Shown: positions 8,593 to 19,110 of the stretch, one piece after another
How positions within the stretch are numbered: the stretch's first letter is position 1
How the letters are laid out: each line of letters begins with the position of its first letter
Source of the DNA: Lysobacteraceae bacterium P
GTDB taxonomy: Bacteria > Pseudomonadota > Gammaproteobacteria > Xanthomonadales > Xanthomonadaceae
Assembly: GCA_005503055.1 (NCBI GenBank)
Contig: SCOX01000018.1
Coordinates: forward strand, 1 to 45,508
Length of the DNA: 45,508 nt
Direction of reading: 5' to 3'
The notes under the pieces: model-generated
Databases searched by the model: none
Told to the model about the DNA's origin: nothing
Seen by the model: only the letters and a program-made list of their open reading frames with translations
Position numbers and translations under genes: made by a program

Positions 8593-9304
8593 CGGCCTGC
8601 GCCTCCGGGGTTTCTTCGGTGATGTCGGCCACGTCGTCGTCCTCGATGCTGTCGGCATTCGCCGCCTGCGTCAGGCGCGCCTGCTCGACCACGTAGCTCA
8701 GCGCGCCGTCCATCACGCGGCTGGCGATGCGTTCGTAGTCGAACGCCAGATCCAGCAGCGGGCCTTCGGCGATGCGTTCCTTGCGGCGCACGATGAAACC
8801 GTGCCGCTGCAATGCGCCCAGCGAAAGGTTGATGCGGAACTTGCCGCCAAGCTTGTCGCCGAAGTCGGCCACGAGCGTGCGCTCGTTGATCGGTTCGACC
8901 ATGTCCTGGCCGATGGGCACCGGCTTGAGTTCGGCGAACATCTGCTCCTGGTCCTGCTGGCGGTCGCTTTCCTGCCGCGCGATCTGGCGCTGGCGTTTGG
9001 GCAGCACCAGCAGCGACCACAGCACGACCAGCAGCGCGAGCGCGTCGCGGTCCAGTTGCAGGTTGCTCGCGGCCCACGCGCGCGCACTGCCGAAGACCTC
9101 GTTCTCCTGCGCACGCGCCACGCCGACGGCGACGTGCGCGGCGTAGGGATGTTCGAGCAGGCGCATGCCGGCGGCGGCGAGGCGGCGATCGAGTTCGTCG
9201 CGCAGTTCGGCGTCGACCAGGACCTGGCGCACCGCGTGGTCATCGCGCGGCAGCCAGCGTTCGGCGAGCAGTCGGGCGATCAGGGTGGCGGTGGGGTCGC
9301 TCAT
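8585..9304 (-). CDS. mksE: MksE-like condensin subunit
   Basis: Predicted small winged-helix (KITE-type) subunit of the SMC complex, 239 aa, the expected size for MksE/JetB. Its ATG overlaps the mksF stop as ATGA (9301-9304) and its end overlaps the mksB start by 8 nt, so the three are translationally coupled. The middle has 'ALALLVVLWSLLVLPKRQRQ' and a region ending 'FGDKLGGKFRINLSLGALQRHGFIVRRKERIAEGP'-like, which fits a winged helix (shown here only in outline: residues about 150-185). The tail from about 215 is acidic ('SIEDDDVADITEETPE'). Assignment rests mainly on position, size and the winged-helix pattern rather than on unique motifs. Confidence 0.8.
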   Translation of the reverse strand: MSDPTATLIARLLAERWLPRDDHAVRQVLVDAELRDELDRRLAAAGMRLLEHPYAAHVAVGVARAQENEVFGSARAWAASNLQLDRDALALLVVLWSLLVLPKRQRQIARQESDRQQDQEQMFAELKPVPIGQDMVEPINERTLVADFGDKLGGKFRINLSLGALQRHGFIVRRKERIAEGPLLDLAFDYERIASRVMDGALSYVVEQARLTQAANADSIEDDDVADITEETPEAQADV

Positions 9305-10815
9305 TGGGATTCCGGGGTTGTTGCGGCGGAGGTGGCGGGCTTCTTCCGCTTCGGCTTTTGTTTTTGATCGTCATTCCGGCGACGGCCGGGATCCAGGTCG
9401 ATCACGTCGGACGATGCGGCGGGCTGCCGCGTTGCGGGCCTGGGTCCCGGCCTGCGCCGGGACGACGGTGCGGATGTGGCGACGGGTTCGTCGTGGGGGG
9501 CGGCTTCGGCGTTCGCTTCGGCCTCGGCCGCGACATCGCCCTCGTCGCCCGGCCCCACCAGCCACGCCCGGCTCATGTACGCCACGCCCGCGCGGCCCAC
9601 GTCTTCGAACTGTGTGCCGACCTTCCAGCGCAGCGGCAACTGGGCGATGGACGCGCTGACGCCGTTGCGGTTCTCCGCACCGGGGTCGCCGATCAGGCCC
9701 AGCAGCGACAAGCGGTACGCGCTCACCGCGAAGCCGTCCTGCGGCACCCAGTCCGACAGTGTCGTGTCGACGCCGGCATCGAGCGCGGCCAGCTGCGACA
9801 GCCATTGCTCGGCGTGCAGGTAGTCGTTCTCGGCGACCGGCGCCTGCGTGTCGTGCGGCGCGTCCTGCGCCGGCGGCAGCGATGCGTCTTCCTGAGCTTC
9901 GCGCTCACGTTCGACGAGTTCGTACTCGGCGATGTCGAGCGCGATCGGCGCGAGCACGAAGGCCGGCGCGACCACGTGCGCGAGCGCGTCGTGCGACAGC
10001 GCGGCCAGCGCGTCGGTGTCCAGTCCGCGCAGGTAACGGTTGACGTCGGTCGAGGACAAGCCGCTCGCGCCGATGTGCACGCGATGGCGGTCGAGCTGGT
10101 TCAATGCGCGCTGGAACACCGAGGCCTGGCGCAGCATCGCGCTCTGGGCGCGGCCGATCTGCTGCGCGACCCGATGCGTGGCCGCATCGAGCTCTTCGTC
10201 GGCGGCGATCTCCTTGACGATCGCGGTGCCCTTCTCGACCCACTGCCAGACCTGTTGCAGGGTGCCGGCGGCGCGCTCGATGCGATGTTCGGAGCCGCTG
10301 AGGATGGCCTGGTCGAAGTCCTCGCGGTACTCGTTGAGGCGCGAAAGCAGGTGCTGCAGATCGTCGCCGCGCACGCGGCCGACCGACTGTCCGGCGGCGA
10401 GCTGGGCGGTGACGTACGCCAGTTCGTCGCCTTCGCGGTTGAACTGCAGCAGCAGGCCGATGGACGACAGCGCCTGGCGGCCGACCGGGCTGATGCGGTA
10501 GCGCTGGGTGTCGTTGTCCCAGCGCAGCAGGTCGTTGTCGCGCAGGCGGCCGAGCACGGTGTCGAACTTCACCGGGTCCAGGTAGGCGAAGTGGTCGCGC
10601 AGTTCCTGCGGGCCCCAGTCCGGCGCCGCGCCGCGCTCGCCGATGGCGCGCAGCACCAGCAGGCGCACCATCACGCTCTCCTCGCCGCCATGGAACAGCG
10701 TCGAGAAGGCGCGCAGGAGGTCGCGGGCGGAGAGCAGCGGATGCAGGTCGGGCAGATCGGCGGCGACGATGCCGTCGCGCAGATAGTCCTGCAGGGGTGC
10801 GGAAACGTCGTCCAT
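9301..10815 (-). CDS. mksF: MksF-like kleisin subunit with repeat-derived tail
   Basis: Predicted kleisin that bridges the MksB heads, 504 aa. ATG 10815 begins 'MDDVSAPLQDYLRDGIV'; upstream in-frame codons run into the dispersed repeat, so the longer frame is rejected. No strong ribosome site is visible. Residues 30-110 look like an N-terminal winged helix ('LGRLRDNDLLRWDNDTQRY'), followed by a helical middle (about 120-300) and a second globular part to about 415. From about 420 the protein is low-complexity: an acidic Ala/Glu stretch, then Arg/Pro-rich sequence from a palindromic repeat (about 449-482), then 'KQKPKRKKP'. It is the first gene of the operon, with a divergent YCII gene upstream. 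Confidence 0.8.
   Translation of the reverse strand: MDDVSAPLQDYLRDGIVAADLPDLHPLLSARDLLRAFSTLFHGGEESVMVRLLVLRAIGERGAAPDWGPQELRDHFAYLDPVKFDTVLGRLRDNDLLRWDNDTQRYRISPVGRQALSSIGLLLQFNREGDELAYVTAQLAAGQSVGRVRGDDLQHLLSRLNEYREDFDQAILSGSEHRIERAAGTLQQVWQWVEKGTAIVKEIAADEELDAATHRVAQQIGRAQSAMLRQASVFQRALNQLDRHRVHIGASGLSSTDVNRYLRGLDTDALAALSHDALAHVVAPAFVLAPIALDIAEYELVEREREAQEDASLPPAQDAPHDTQAPVAENDYLHAEQWLSQLAALDAGVDTTLSDWVPQDGFAVSAYRLSLLGLIGDPGAENRNGVSASIAQLPLRWKVGTQFEDVGRAGVAYMSRAWLVGPGDEGDVAAEAEANAEAAPHDEPVATSAPSSRRRPGPRPATRQPAASSDVIDLDPGRRRNDDQKQKPKRKKPATSAATTPESQ
9369..9468. repeat. Dispersed inverted repeat, family 3 (CGTC-TCCCGG), copy inside mksF
   Basis: Left arm 9369-9397 (starts CGTCATTCCGGCG, ends CCAGG) and right arm 9439-9468 (starts CCTGGGTCCCGG, ends GACGACGG) form an inverted repeat with a few mismatches. 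A second copy with the same ends lies at 19111-19183 between prpE and prpB. This copy is read through in frame as part of the MksF tail. Confidence 0.8.
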
Positions 10816-11138
10816 GGAGGACCGGCAACTACGGGTGAGCCATGGTGGGTGAGCGCCGGTCCGGAGACAACTCTTGCGCGGCGGGGGGAAATGAGCGTTG
10901 GCGGCGGCGGGCGGCGGGGTAACCCGGGCAAGGCGCAGCCGCACCCGGGGATGGGGGTCGGTCTGGTCTGGGGGCGTCGGCCCGGTCTCCCCGGGTGCGC
11001 TTCGCTTACCCGGGCTACGGCTCTGGGCGCGCCCCGTCCATCGGGAGCTCGGGCGATGTCGATGCGGGCGGGCCCGGTTCGTCGTATCCAGGAGGGCCGG
11101 CGACCTGCCGCCGTCCCCATCCAATCAGGAGTGACCCG
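10816..11138. other. Divergent intergenic region between mksF and the YCII gene
   Basis: 323 nt upstream of both mksF (-) and the YCII gene (+), so it must hold both promoters; I see no convincing -35/-10 pair. It contains an imperfect family 1 inverted repeat and an AGGAG (11127-11131) serving the YCII gene. Confidence 0.6.
10919..11018. repeat. Dispersed inverted repeat, family 1, copy B
   Basis: Arms at 10919-10950 and 10989-11018; the right arm is CCCCGGGTGCGCTTCGCTTA followed by CCCGGGCTAC. The left arm is diverged and 2 nt longer. It belongs to the same family as 4906-4980 and 11783-11868. Confidence 0.75.
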
Positions 11139-11495
11139 ATGAAACGATTCCTCGCCGTGTTCCTGGGCTCACAGGCGTCCATGGACGCCTGGAAGGCCCT
11201 GTCCGAGGACGAGCGCAGCCGCCGCGAGAAGGCCGGCATGGAGGCCTGGGGCCAGTGGGTGGGCAAGCACCAGAAGGCGATCGTCGACAACGGCAGTCCG
11301 CTGGGGAAGACCAAGCGGATCAGCGCGAAGGGCGTCGGCGACGTGCGCAACGATCTGGCGGCCTGGACGGTCGTGGAGGCCGAAACGCATGAGGCCGCGG
11401 CCAGCATGTTCGAGGGCCACCCGCACTTCACGATCTTCCCCGGCGAGGCGGTGGAAGTGATGGAGTGCTTGCCGATGCCGGACGGCGCGGGCTGA
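11139..11495 (+). CDS. YCII-related domain protein
   Basis: Small cytoplasmic protein, 118 aa, of the YCII/DGPF-like ferredoxin-fold superfamily; biochemical role unknown. ATG 11139 has AGGAG 7 nt upstream, and the long upstream frame runs through repeat sequence, so the short start is preferred. The sequence begins 'MKRFLAVFLGSQASMDAW', and the C-terminal half has the family pattern 'AWTVVEAETHEAA' then 'HPHFTIFPGEAVEVMECL'. It is divergent from mksF. It is a single-gene unit: the repeat array follows and fadH begins 439 nt later. Confidence 0.82.
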   Translation: MKRFLAVFLGSQASMDAWKALSEDERSRREKAGMEAWGQWVGKHQKAIVDNGSPLGKTKRISAKGVGDVRNDLAAWTVVEAETHEAAASMFEGHPHFTIFPGEAVEVMECLPMPDGAG

Positions 11496-11505
11496 GGCAC
11501 GAAGC

Positions 11506-14010
<2,505 letters not shown>

Positions 14011-14466
14011 CGAACTGCGCAGCCCTTGCTGGGCGGGCCCCGCAGGGGCGTGCGACGTACCGTTGCGCACTGTCTTCGTGGGTGGGCGACCGACGCGTGG
14101 CGCCAAACCTGAATAGGGCGTTGCGAAATCGGCCGGTGGACAGGCCCGATAAATTCCCTGTCCGTACAATCACTTGCCTCGTTCCAACCGCTGTCCCAGC
14201 CGGAAGCCCGTGGCCCGGTCAAGCCCCCCGCATTCACGCGGGATTTATATTCGCGCCGCTACCGTTCGCCAACTTTTTCAGCCACCCCTTTGGTGGCGAC
14301 CCTCACCGCCCGCGCCTCTCGCGGCTTTGGTGAATGGGCAAAAGCGAGCCGCAGAGCTTGCTGCCCTCCCCAGTACGCCATGCCGGTTTCCGCCGTCGTT
14401 GCCGTCCCTTCTTAAGGAAGCGGCCTCGAATGCGGACCGGCGCAACGGAGCAAGGAGTCCGATTAG
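14011..14466. other. Long intergenic region with structured leader upstream of the SleB-like gene
   Basis: 456 nt without a gene. A TACAAT at 14165-14170 could be a -10 but lacks a well-placed -35. Several hairpins follow: GCCACC/GGTGGC (14281-14297), and a nested TCACC...GGTGA around CCGCG/CGCGG (about 14304-14334). AAGGAG at 14452-14457 serves the ATG at 14467. If transcription starts near 14175 the leader would be about 290 nt. No known riboswitch core was recognised. Confidence 0.45.
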
Positions 14467-14925
14467 ATGAAACTGGCTTGGATCCTGTGGCTGGCCTCCG
14501 TGCTACCGCCGCAAACCGCCGATTCGCTGTGCCTGAGCACCACCGTTTACCTGGAAGCTCGCGACCAGTCCGTCCGTGGCCAGAAGGCCGTGGCCGAAGT
14601 CGCCCTGCGTCGCCGCGACAGCGGCCTGTGGGGCAACACCGTCTGCGACGTGGTCACCGCGCGCAAACAATTCGCCCCGACCCTGGTCTCGCCGGGCACC
14701 CGCCTGAGCAACACCGAGGCCTGGGCCGAAGCCGTCACCATCGCCCTCGACGCCGAGCACAACTGGGCGCTGCCGCCCGGCGAGCGCAAGGAAATCGTCC
14801 CGGGTGCGAGCCACTTCGCCGCGCACGCCATCGCCAGCCCGTCGTGGCGCACGGCCTACCAGGTGGCGACGATCGGCGATCACACCTTCTATAAGGTGCA
14901 GTCGCTCAAGCCGCGGCGGTCGTAA
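14467..14925 (+). CDS. SleB-like cell-wall hydrolase
   Basis: Probable peptidoglycan hydrolase of the SleB/Hydrolase_2 family, 152 aa, likely exported: residues 1-20 ('MKLAWILWLASVLPPQTA') form a short signal-like hydrophobic segment. The family pattern is present in order: 'VYLEAR' with the likely catalytic Glu, 'GQKAVAEVALRR', 'TVCDVV', 'QFAPTL', 'GASHFAA' and C-terminal 'GDHTFYK'. In spore formers SleB acts as a lytic transglycosylase on cortex; in Gram-negatives the role is usually unassigned wall turnover. AAGGAG precedes the ATG at good spacing. It is preceded by a long, possibly structured leader. Confidence 0.85.
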   Translation: MKLAWILWLASVLPPQTADSLCLSTTVYLEARDQSVRGQKAVAEVALRRRDSGLWGNTVCDVVTARKQFAPTLVSPGTRLSNTEAWAEAVTIALDAEHNWALPPGERKEIVPGASHFAAHAIASPSWRTAYQVATIGDHTFYKVQSLKPRRS

Positions 14926-14960
14926 GACCGCCCGGCCTTTCGTCGGGCCGCCACTACACC

Positions 14961-15076
14961 CCGTTCGCCCTGAGCGTAAGCCGAAGGCCGAAGTCGAAGG
15001 GCGCGCGACCGTCAGGCGTACCGGCTTCCCCGCCCTTCGACTCCGGCGCTGCGCACCTACGCTCAGGGCGAGCGGG
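14961..15076. repeat. Dispersed inverted repeat, family 2, copy B
   Basis: Left half 14961-15003 (starts CCGTTCGCCCTGAGCG, ends GTCGAAGGGCG) and right half 15031-15076 (starts CGCCCTTCGACTCCGG, ends CTCAGGGCGAGCGGG) are inverted copies. It fills most of the 292-nt gap between the hydrolase and GST genes. The remainder (15077-15217) shows nothing recognisable. Confidence 0.8.
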
Positions 15077-15217
15077 ACCGCACTGGCTTCCCTCACTTCC
15101 GCTCCCGCCCGCATGTCCATCAGGGCGGGATGAACCGTTGCGGTGTCGTCCTTGAGCGCGTCACGCTCGCTCCGCCATAGTGGCGGGATTCGCTTCCATT
15201 GAATGGGATCCCCTCGC

Positions 15218-15829
15218 ATGAAGCTCTACACCAAGCCCGGCGCGTGCTCGACCGCCGACCACATCGCCCTGCAATGGACCGGCCAGCCCTTCGCGCTGGA
15301 GATCCTCGACAAGGAGACGATGAAGGCGCCCGCCTACCTCGCGATCAACCCGTCCGGCGCGGTGCCGGCGATCGTCGACGGCGACTTCGTGCTGACCCAG
15401 AACACCGCGATCATGGGTTACATCGCCGACACCTATCCCGAAGCCGGCCTCGCCGGCGATGGCAGCCCGCGCCAGCGCGCCGAAGCCGCCCGCTGGCTGG
15501 CGTTCGTCAATTCGGACCTGCACCCGGCCTTCAAGCCGCTGTTCGGCCCCGGCAATTTCATCGCCGACGAGGGCCAGTTCGACGCCGTGCGCGATGCCGC
15601 CCGCAAGCGCGTGCGCGCGCTGTTCGAAAGCGCCGACCGCCAGCTCGCCGGCAAGCAGTGGATCGCCGGCTTCCGCAGCTATGCCGACCCTTACCTCTAC
15701 ATCACGATGCGCTGGGCGGACGGCCTGGGCATCGACCTGTCGGGCCTGGCGAACCTGGCCGCGTTCAAGGCGCGCATGGACGCCGACCCGGCCGTGCAGA
15801 AGGCACTGAAGATCGAAGGCCTGGCGTAA
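15218..15829 (+). CDS. gstA: Glutathione S-transferase, beta class
   Basis: Cytosolic glutathione transferase for detoxification and oxidative-stress defence, 203 aa (E. coli GstA 201). ATG 15218 gives the canonical start 'MKLYTKPGACSTADHIAL' with Cys10, the hallmark of beta-class enzymes. The thioredoxin-like N-terminal domain has the cis-proline 'GAVPAIVDGD' and the glutathione-binding 'LTQNTAIMGYIADTYP'. The C-terminal domain is all-helical with 'YADPYLYITMRWADGLGIDL'. An upstream in-frame ATG at 15203 would add five residues and is not favoured. It is followed by a GGAGGCGGC/GCCGCCTCC hairpin. Confidence 0.93.
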   Translation: MKLYTKPGACSTADHIALQWTGQPFALEILDKETMKAPAYLAINPSGAVPAIVDGDFVLTQNTAIMGYIADTYPEAGLAGDGSPRQRAEAARWLAFVNSDLHPAFKPLFGPGNFIADEGQFDAVRDAARKRVRALFESADRQLAGKQWIAGFRSYADPYLYITMRWADGLGIDLSGLANLAAFKARMDADPAVQKALKIEGLA

Positions 15830-15846
15830 GACGCCGTCGTCCGCGC

Positions 15847-15866
15847 GGAGGCGGCAAGCCGCCTCC
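15847..15866. terminator. Hairpin between convergent GST and unknown gene
   Basis: Perfect 9-bp arms GGAGGCGGC (15847-15855) and GCCGCCTCC (15858-15866) in the gap between convergent genes. There is no T-run on either side, so termination activity is inferred from position only. Confidence 0.5.
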
Positions 15867-15904
15867 GTCGGGCCCCATCGACGCCCGCGCGGAAGTCCTC
15901 GACC

Positions 15905-16438
15905 TCAGGCCTGCGCGAGCGAGCGGAAACGCCGCTCCATCTCGGTCGCGAAACCGACGTCACGGGCCTTGCCCAGGGCCGCGCTGAAGTCGGGCATCAG
16001 GGCCATCAGTTCGCCCACGTCGGTGCACCGCTCCACCTTCAGCTGCAGGAAATACCCGCGCAAGCCCAGGTGCTCGCGCACCGTGTCGGACATCAGCGTG
16101 TAGAGCGCGGAGTAGCCCGCTGCGTTCACGGGCGGCGACGCCACGGTGGCGGGCTCTGCCGGCATCGGCGCCGGCACCGGTCGGGCGGACTCGCGGATCG
16201 TCGCGGCCGCGGCGGCCGCCAGGCTTTGCGGCACGGCGATCAGGCCCAGCGCGTCGAGCTGGGCCAGCGCATCGTCAGGACCCTTGAGGCCCGCGATCAC
16301 GCCGCGCAACTGGCCGACATTGCGCTGGCCATCCACCATCAGCAGGATCGAGCGGAGCACGTTGGGCAGCTTGAGCGCGCGACTCTGGATCTCGTCGCGG
16401 CCGGCCTCGGTCTTGTTCGGGACTTCGTCGTCGCGCAT
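15905..16438 (-). CDS. Unknown protein, 177 aa, possible winged-helix N-terminus
   Basis: I do not recognise a named family. ATG 16438 is preceded by a GGGGGGA at good spacing and begins 'MRDDEVPNKTEAGRDEIQ'. Residues 15-75 ('KLPNVLRSILLMVDGQRN', then a Leu-rich helix and 'LDALGLIAVPQS') resemble the small helical or winged-helix module in response-regulator-associated proteins that ends in a 'GLI' strand. Residues 80-115 are an Ala/Pro-rich linker, and 120-177 a second helical segment ('LMSDTVREHLGLRGYFLQLK', '...AALGKARDVG'). The last part may sense or dimerise. It is convergent with gst. Confidence 0.7.
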   Translation of the reverse strand: MRDDEVPNKTEAGRDEIQSRALKLPNVLRSILLMVDGQRNVGQLRGVIAGLKGPDDALAQLDALGLIAVPQSLAAAAAATIRESARPVPAPMPAEPATVASPPVNAAGYSALYTLMSDTVREHLGLRGYFLQLKVERCTDVGELMALMPDFSAALGKARDVGFATEMERRFRSLAQA

Positions 16439-16539
16439 GGTTCCCCCCGGACCATCGAGCACGAAAGCAGCCCGACTATGCCATGGACGGGCGCAGTGTG
16501 CGCGTGTCGGGTGACGCACTTCCCGGCAGCAGCGCCTCG

Positions 16540-16643
16540 CCGTTCGTCCCGAGCGTAGACGCGAAGCGTCGGAGTCGAAGGACGGGCGGGCGGCGTCGCG
16601 TGCCCTTCGACTTCGGCCTGCGGCCTGCGCTCAGGGCGAACGG
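16540..16643. repeat. Dispersed inverted repeat, family 2, copy C
   Basis: Left half begins CCGTTCGTCCCGAGCG (16540) and runs to GTCGAAGGACGGGCG (about 16588). Right half 16601-16643 begins TGCCCTTCGACTTCGG and ends CTCAGGGCGAACGG. It lies between prpC (downstream side) and the start of the unknown gene. Confidence 0.8.
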
Positions 16644-16685
16644 CGGCCCGACGCGCAACGCGGGCGCGCAACGCCATCGCGCATG

Positions 16686-16709
16686 AAAAAGGCCGCGCAG
16701 TGCGCGGCC
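16686..16709 (-). terminator. Intrinsic terminator of prpC
   Basis: Perfect inverted repeat GGCCGCGCA/TGCGCGGCC (16691-16709), followed on the - strand by TTTTT, 27 nt past the prpC stop. A classical rho-independent terminator. Confidence 0.9.
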
Positions 16710-16735
16710 TCTCGCTGCTTCGACATCGAACGCAA

Positions 16736-17887
16736 TCAGCGCTTGTCGATCGCCACGTAGGGGCGATCTTCCGGTCCGATGTAGTTCGCGCTCGGACGGA
16801 TGATCTTGCCGTCCTCGCGCTGCTCGATCACGTGCGCGCTCCAGCCGCTGGTGCGCGCGATGACGAACAGCGGGGTGAACATCGGCGTGGGAATTCCCAT
16901 CATGTGATAGGCCGATGCGCTGTACCAGTCGAGGTTCGGGAACATCTTCTTGGTGTCCATCATCAGGTTCTCGATGCGCTCGGACACGTCGAACAGCGTC
17001 TGGTTGCCGCCGTCGGCGCACAGCTTGCGCGAGATTTCCTTGATGATCGGATTGCGCGGATCGCCGATGGTGTACACCGGGTGGCCGAAGCCGATGATGA
17101 TTTCCTTCTTCTCCATGCGCGCGCGGATGTCGGCTTCGGCCGCGTCGGCGCTGTCGTAGCGGCTGATGATGTCCATCGCCACTTCGTTCGCGCCACCGTG
17201 CTTGGGGCCACGCAGCGCGCCGATGGCGCCGGTGATGCACGAATGCATGTCCGAACCCGTGCCGGCGATGACGCGCGCGGTGAAGGTCGATGCGTTGAAC
17301 TCGTGCTCGGCGTAGAGGATCAGCGACTTGTCCAGCGACAGCGCGTGCAGCGCGCTTGGCTCCTCGCCGTGCAGCAGGTGCAGGAAGTGCGCCGCGACGG
17401 AATCGTCGTCGGTTTCCACGTCGATGCGGCGGCCGTTGCGGGTGAAGTGCCACCAGTACAGCAGCATCGAACCGAAACTGGCGATCAGCTTGTCGGCGAT
17501 GTCGCGCGCTTCGGATGCAGGATGGCCTTCGCGTTCGGGCAGCACCGTGCCCAGCACCGAGCAGCCGGTGCGCAGCACGTCCATCGGGTGCGCATTGGCG
17601 GGCACCAGTTCCAGCGCTTCGCTCACGATGGCCGGCAGACCGCGCAGGCGCTTGAGCTTGGCCTTGTAGGCCTTGAGCTGCGACACCGTCGGCAGCGCGC
17701 CGTGCACGAGCAGGTGCGCGACCTCCTCGAACGTCGACTCGGTGGCGAGGTCGTGGATGTCGTAGCCGCGGTAGTGCAGATCGTTGCCGCTTCGGCCGAC
17801 GGTGCACAGCGCGGTGTTGCCCGCAGCGGTGCCGCTCAGTGCGACGGATTTCTTGGCCTTGGGCAGGACCTGGTTCGTGTCGGTCAT
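16736..17887 (-). CDS. prpC: 2-methylcitrate synthase
   Basis: Condenses propionyl-CoA with oxaloacetate in the methylcitrate cycle, 383 aa (E. coli PrpC 389). The citrate-synthase fold is clear, with active-site histidines in 'GPKHGGANE' and 'GFGHPVYT' and the catalytic Asp region near the C-terminus. PrpC-type signatures include '[20 protein letters not shown]' and '[11 protein letters not shown]'. AGGAGGA sits close upstream of the ATG. The length and the neighbouring prpB argue for methylcitrate rather than housekeeping citrate synthase, although such enzymes accept both acyl-CoAs to some degree. It has its own strong terminator and a 254-nt spacer to prpB with a candidate promoter. Confidence 0.92.
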   Translation of the reverse strand: MTDTNQVLPKAKKSVALSGTAAGNTALCTVGRSGNDLHYRGYDIHDLATESTFEEVAHLLVHGALPTVSQLKAYKAKLKRLRGLPAIVSEALELVPANAHPMDVLRTGCSVLGTVLPEREGHPASEARDIADKLIASFGSMLLYWWHFTRNGRRIDVETDDDSVAAHFLHLLHGEEPSALHALSLDKSLILYAEHEFNASTFTARVIAGTGSDMHSCITGAIGALRGPKHGGANEVAMDIISRYDSADAAEADIRARMEKKEIIIGFGHPVYTIGDPRNPIIKEISRKLCADGGNQTLFDVSERIENLMMDTKKMFPNLDWYSASAYHMMGIPTPMFTPLFVIARTSGWSAHVIEQREDGKIIRPSANYIGPEDRPYVAIDKR

Positions 17888-17958
17888 TCGGAGTTCCTCC
17901 TCGTGCTTGGCGCGGTGGACGCAAATGTCCGGTCCGGCTGGGGTGCGACGTTGTCAGG

Positions 17959-17988
17959 ATTACAGGGTGGCAACAGGGGATCGATCAA
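17959..17988 (-). promoter_or_regulatory. Candidate sigma70-type promoter for prpC
   Basis: On the - strand, TTGATC (17988-17983) is followed after 18 nt by TGTAAT (17964-17959), four and five matches to consensus. It lies about 70 nt upstream of the prpC ATG in the prpB-prpC spacer. Confidence 0.4.
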
Positions 17989-18141
17989 AGCCTGGCTGCG
18001 ACGAGCATGTCGCAGGCGACCGTGGTGGGCCGGATCGCGCCCGCCACGGTCCAAGGGCGGACGGACGCGCCGGCGGAGATGGGGACAGGGGGACTCACGT
18101 CGAAGGCCCTGTACGCTCCGTCGGCCGACCTTTTACCGGGC

Positions 18142-19023
18142 CTACTTCTTCGAGAACAGCGCGTCGAGCTTGTCTTCATAGGCGTGGTAGCCGAGGAAGT
18201 CGTAAAGCTCATCGCGCGTCTGCAACGTGGGGACAAGGTTCTTCTGCGTGCCCTCGCGCCGCACCGTCTCGTAGAAATTCAGCGCGGCCTTGTTCATCGC
18301 ACGATACGCACCGCAGCAATAAAGCGCGATGTCCACGCCGGCGTCGCGCAGTTCGTCGGTGGTGAAGAACGGCGTCGAACCGAACTCGGTCAGGTTCGCC
18401 AGGATCGGCACCTTCACCGCGGCCTTGAATCGTCGGTAGTCGTCCAGCGTCTTCATCGCCTCGGGGAAGATCATGTCCGCGCCGGCCTCGACGTAGGCGA
18501 CCGCGCGCTCGATGGCGGCGTCGATGCCTTCGGTGGCGGCGGCGTCGGTGCGCGCCATGATCACGAAGCTGCTGTCGGTGCGCGCGTCCACGGCGGACTT
18601 CACGCGATCGACCATTTCGTCCTTCGGCACGACTTCCTTGCCGGGACGATGGCCGCAACGCTTCTGGCCGACCTGGTCTTCCATGTGCACGGCGGCGACG
18701 CCGACGTTGATGAAGGAACGGATGGTGCGGCCGATGTTGAACGCCCCGCCCCAACCCGTGTCGATGTCGACGAGCAGCGGCATCTGGGTGGCATCGACAA
18801 TGCGCCGCGCGTCGGTGAGCACGTCTTCCATCGTGCTGATGCCCAGGTCGGGCATGCCGAGGGAGTTGGCGGCCACGCCGCCGCCGGACAGATACAGCGC
18901 CTTGTAGCCCGTGCGCTTGGCCATCAAGCCGGCGTAGGCGGTGATGGCGCCCATCACCTGCAACGGAGTTTCTTCGGAGAGGGCAGCGCGGAAGCGGGCG
19001 CCGGCGGAGTTCGACTGGTTCAT
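18142..19023 (-). CDS. prpB: 2-methylisocitrate lyase
   Basis: Cleaves 2-methylisocitrate to pyruvate and succinate, last step of the methylcitrate cycle, 293 aa (E. coli PrpB 296). ATG 19023 follows AGGAG; an upstream in-frame ATG is rejected for lack of one. The isocitrate-lyase signature 'KRCGH' (121-125) places Cys123 at the same number as the E. coli active-site cysteine. Metal-binding acids are Asp59 ('GMPDLG') and Asp86/Asp88 ('VDIDTG'). Ends '[10 protein letters not shown]'. It lies between prpE and prpC on the same strand but is separated from prpE by a palindromic repeat. Confidence 0.94.
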   Translation of the reverse strand: MNQSNSAGARFRAALSEETPLQVMGAITAYAGLMAKRTGYKALYLSGGGVAANSLGMPDLGISTMEDVLTDARRIVDATQMPLLVDIDTGWGGAFNIGRTIRSFINVGVAAVHMEDQVGQKRCGHRPGKEVVPKDEMVDRVKSAVDARTDSSFVIMARTDAAATEGIDAAIERAVAYVEAGADMIFPEAMKTLDDYRRFKAAVKVPILANLTEFGSTPFFTTDELRDAGVDIALYCCGAYRAMNKAALNFYETVRREGTQKNLVPTLQTRDELYDFLGYHAYEDKLDALFSKK

Positions 19024-19110
19024 GGCGTCTCCTGGTAAGACGGACATTTTAGCCGACCGGCCGGTGCCGACGGTTTGCGGGGCGGGACGGTAACGTCACG
19101 CGGCCATGCT

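Noticed and set aside
5785-10815. Complete Wadjet (JetABCD) defence system
   Set aside because: No jetD/mksG gene is found next to the operon, and the neighbours are metabolic. Only the three SMC components are supported.
9304-11142. 612-codon + strand frame opposite mksF
   Set aside because: No domains, crosses the divergent promoter region and repeat; mksF and mksE show coupled overlaps on the other strand.
14121-14153. TTGCGA and GATAAA as a promoter before the SleB-like gene
   Set aside because: The spacer is 21 nt, outside the functional range.
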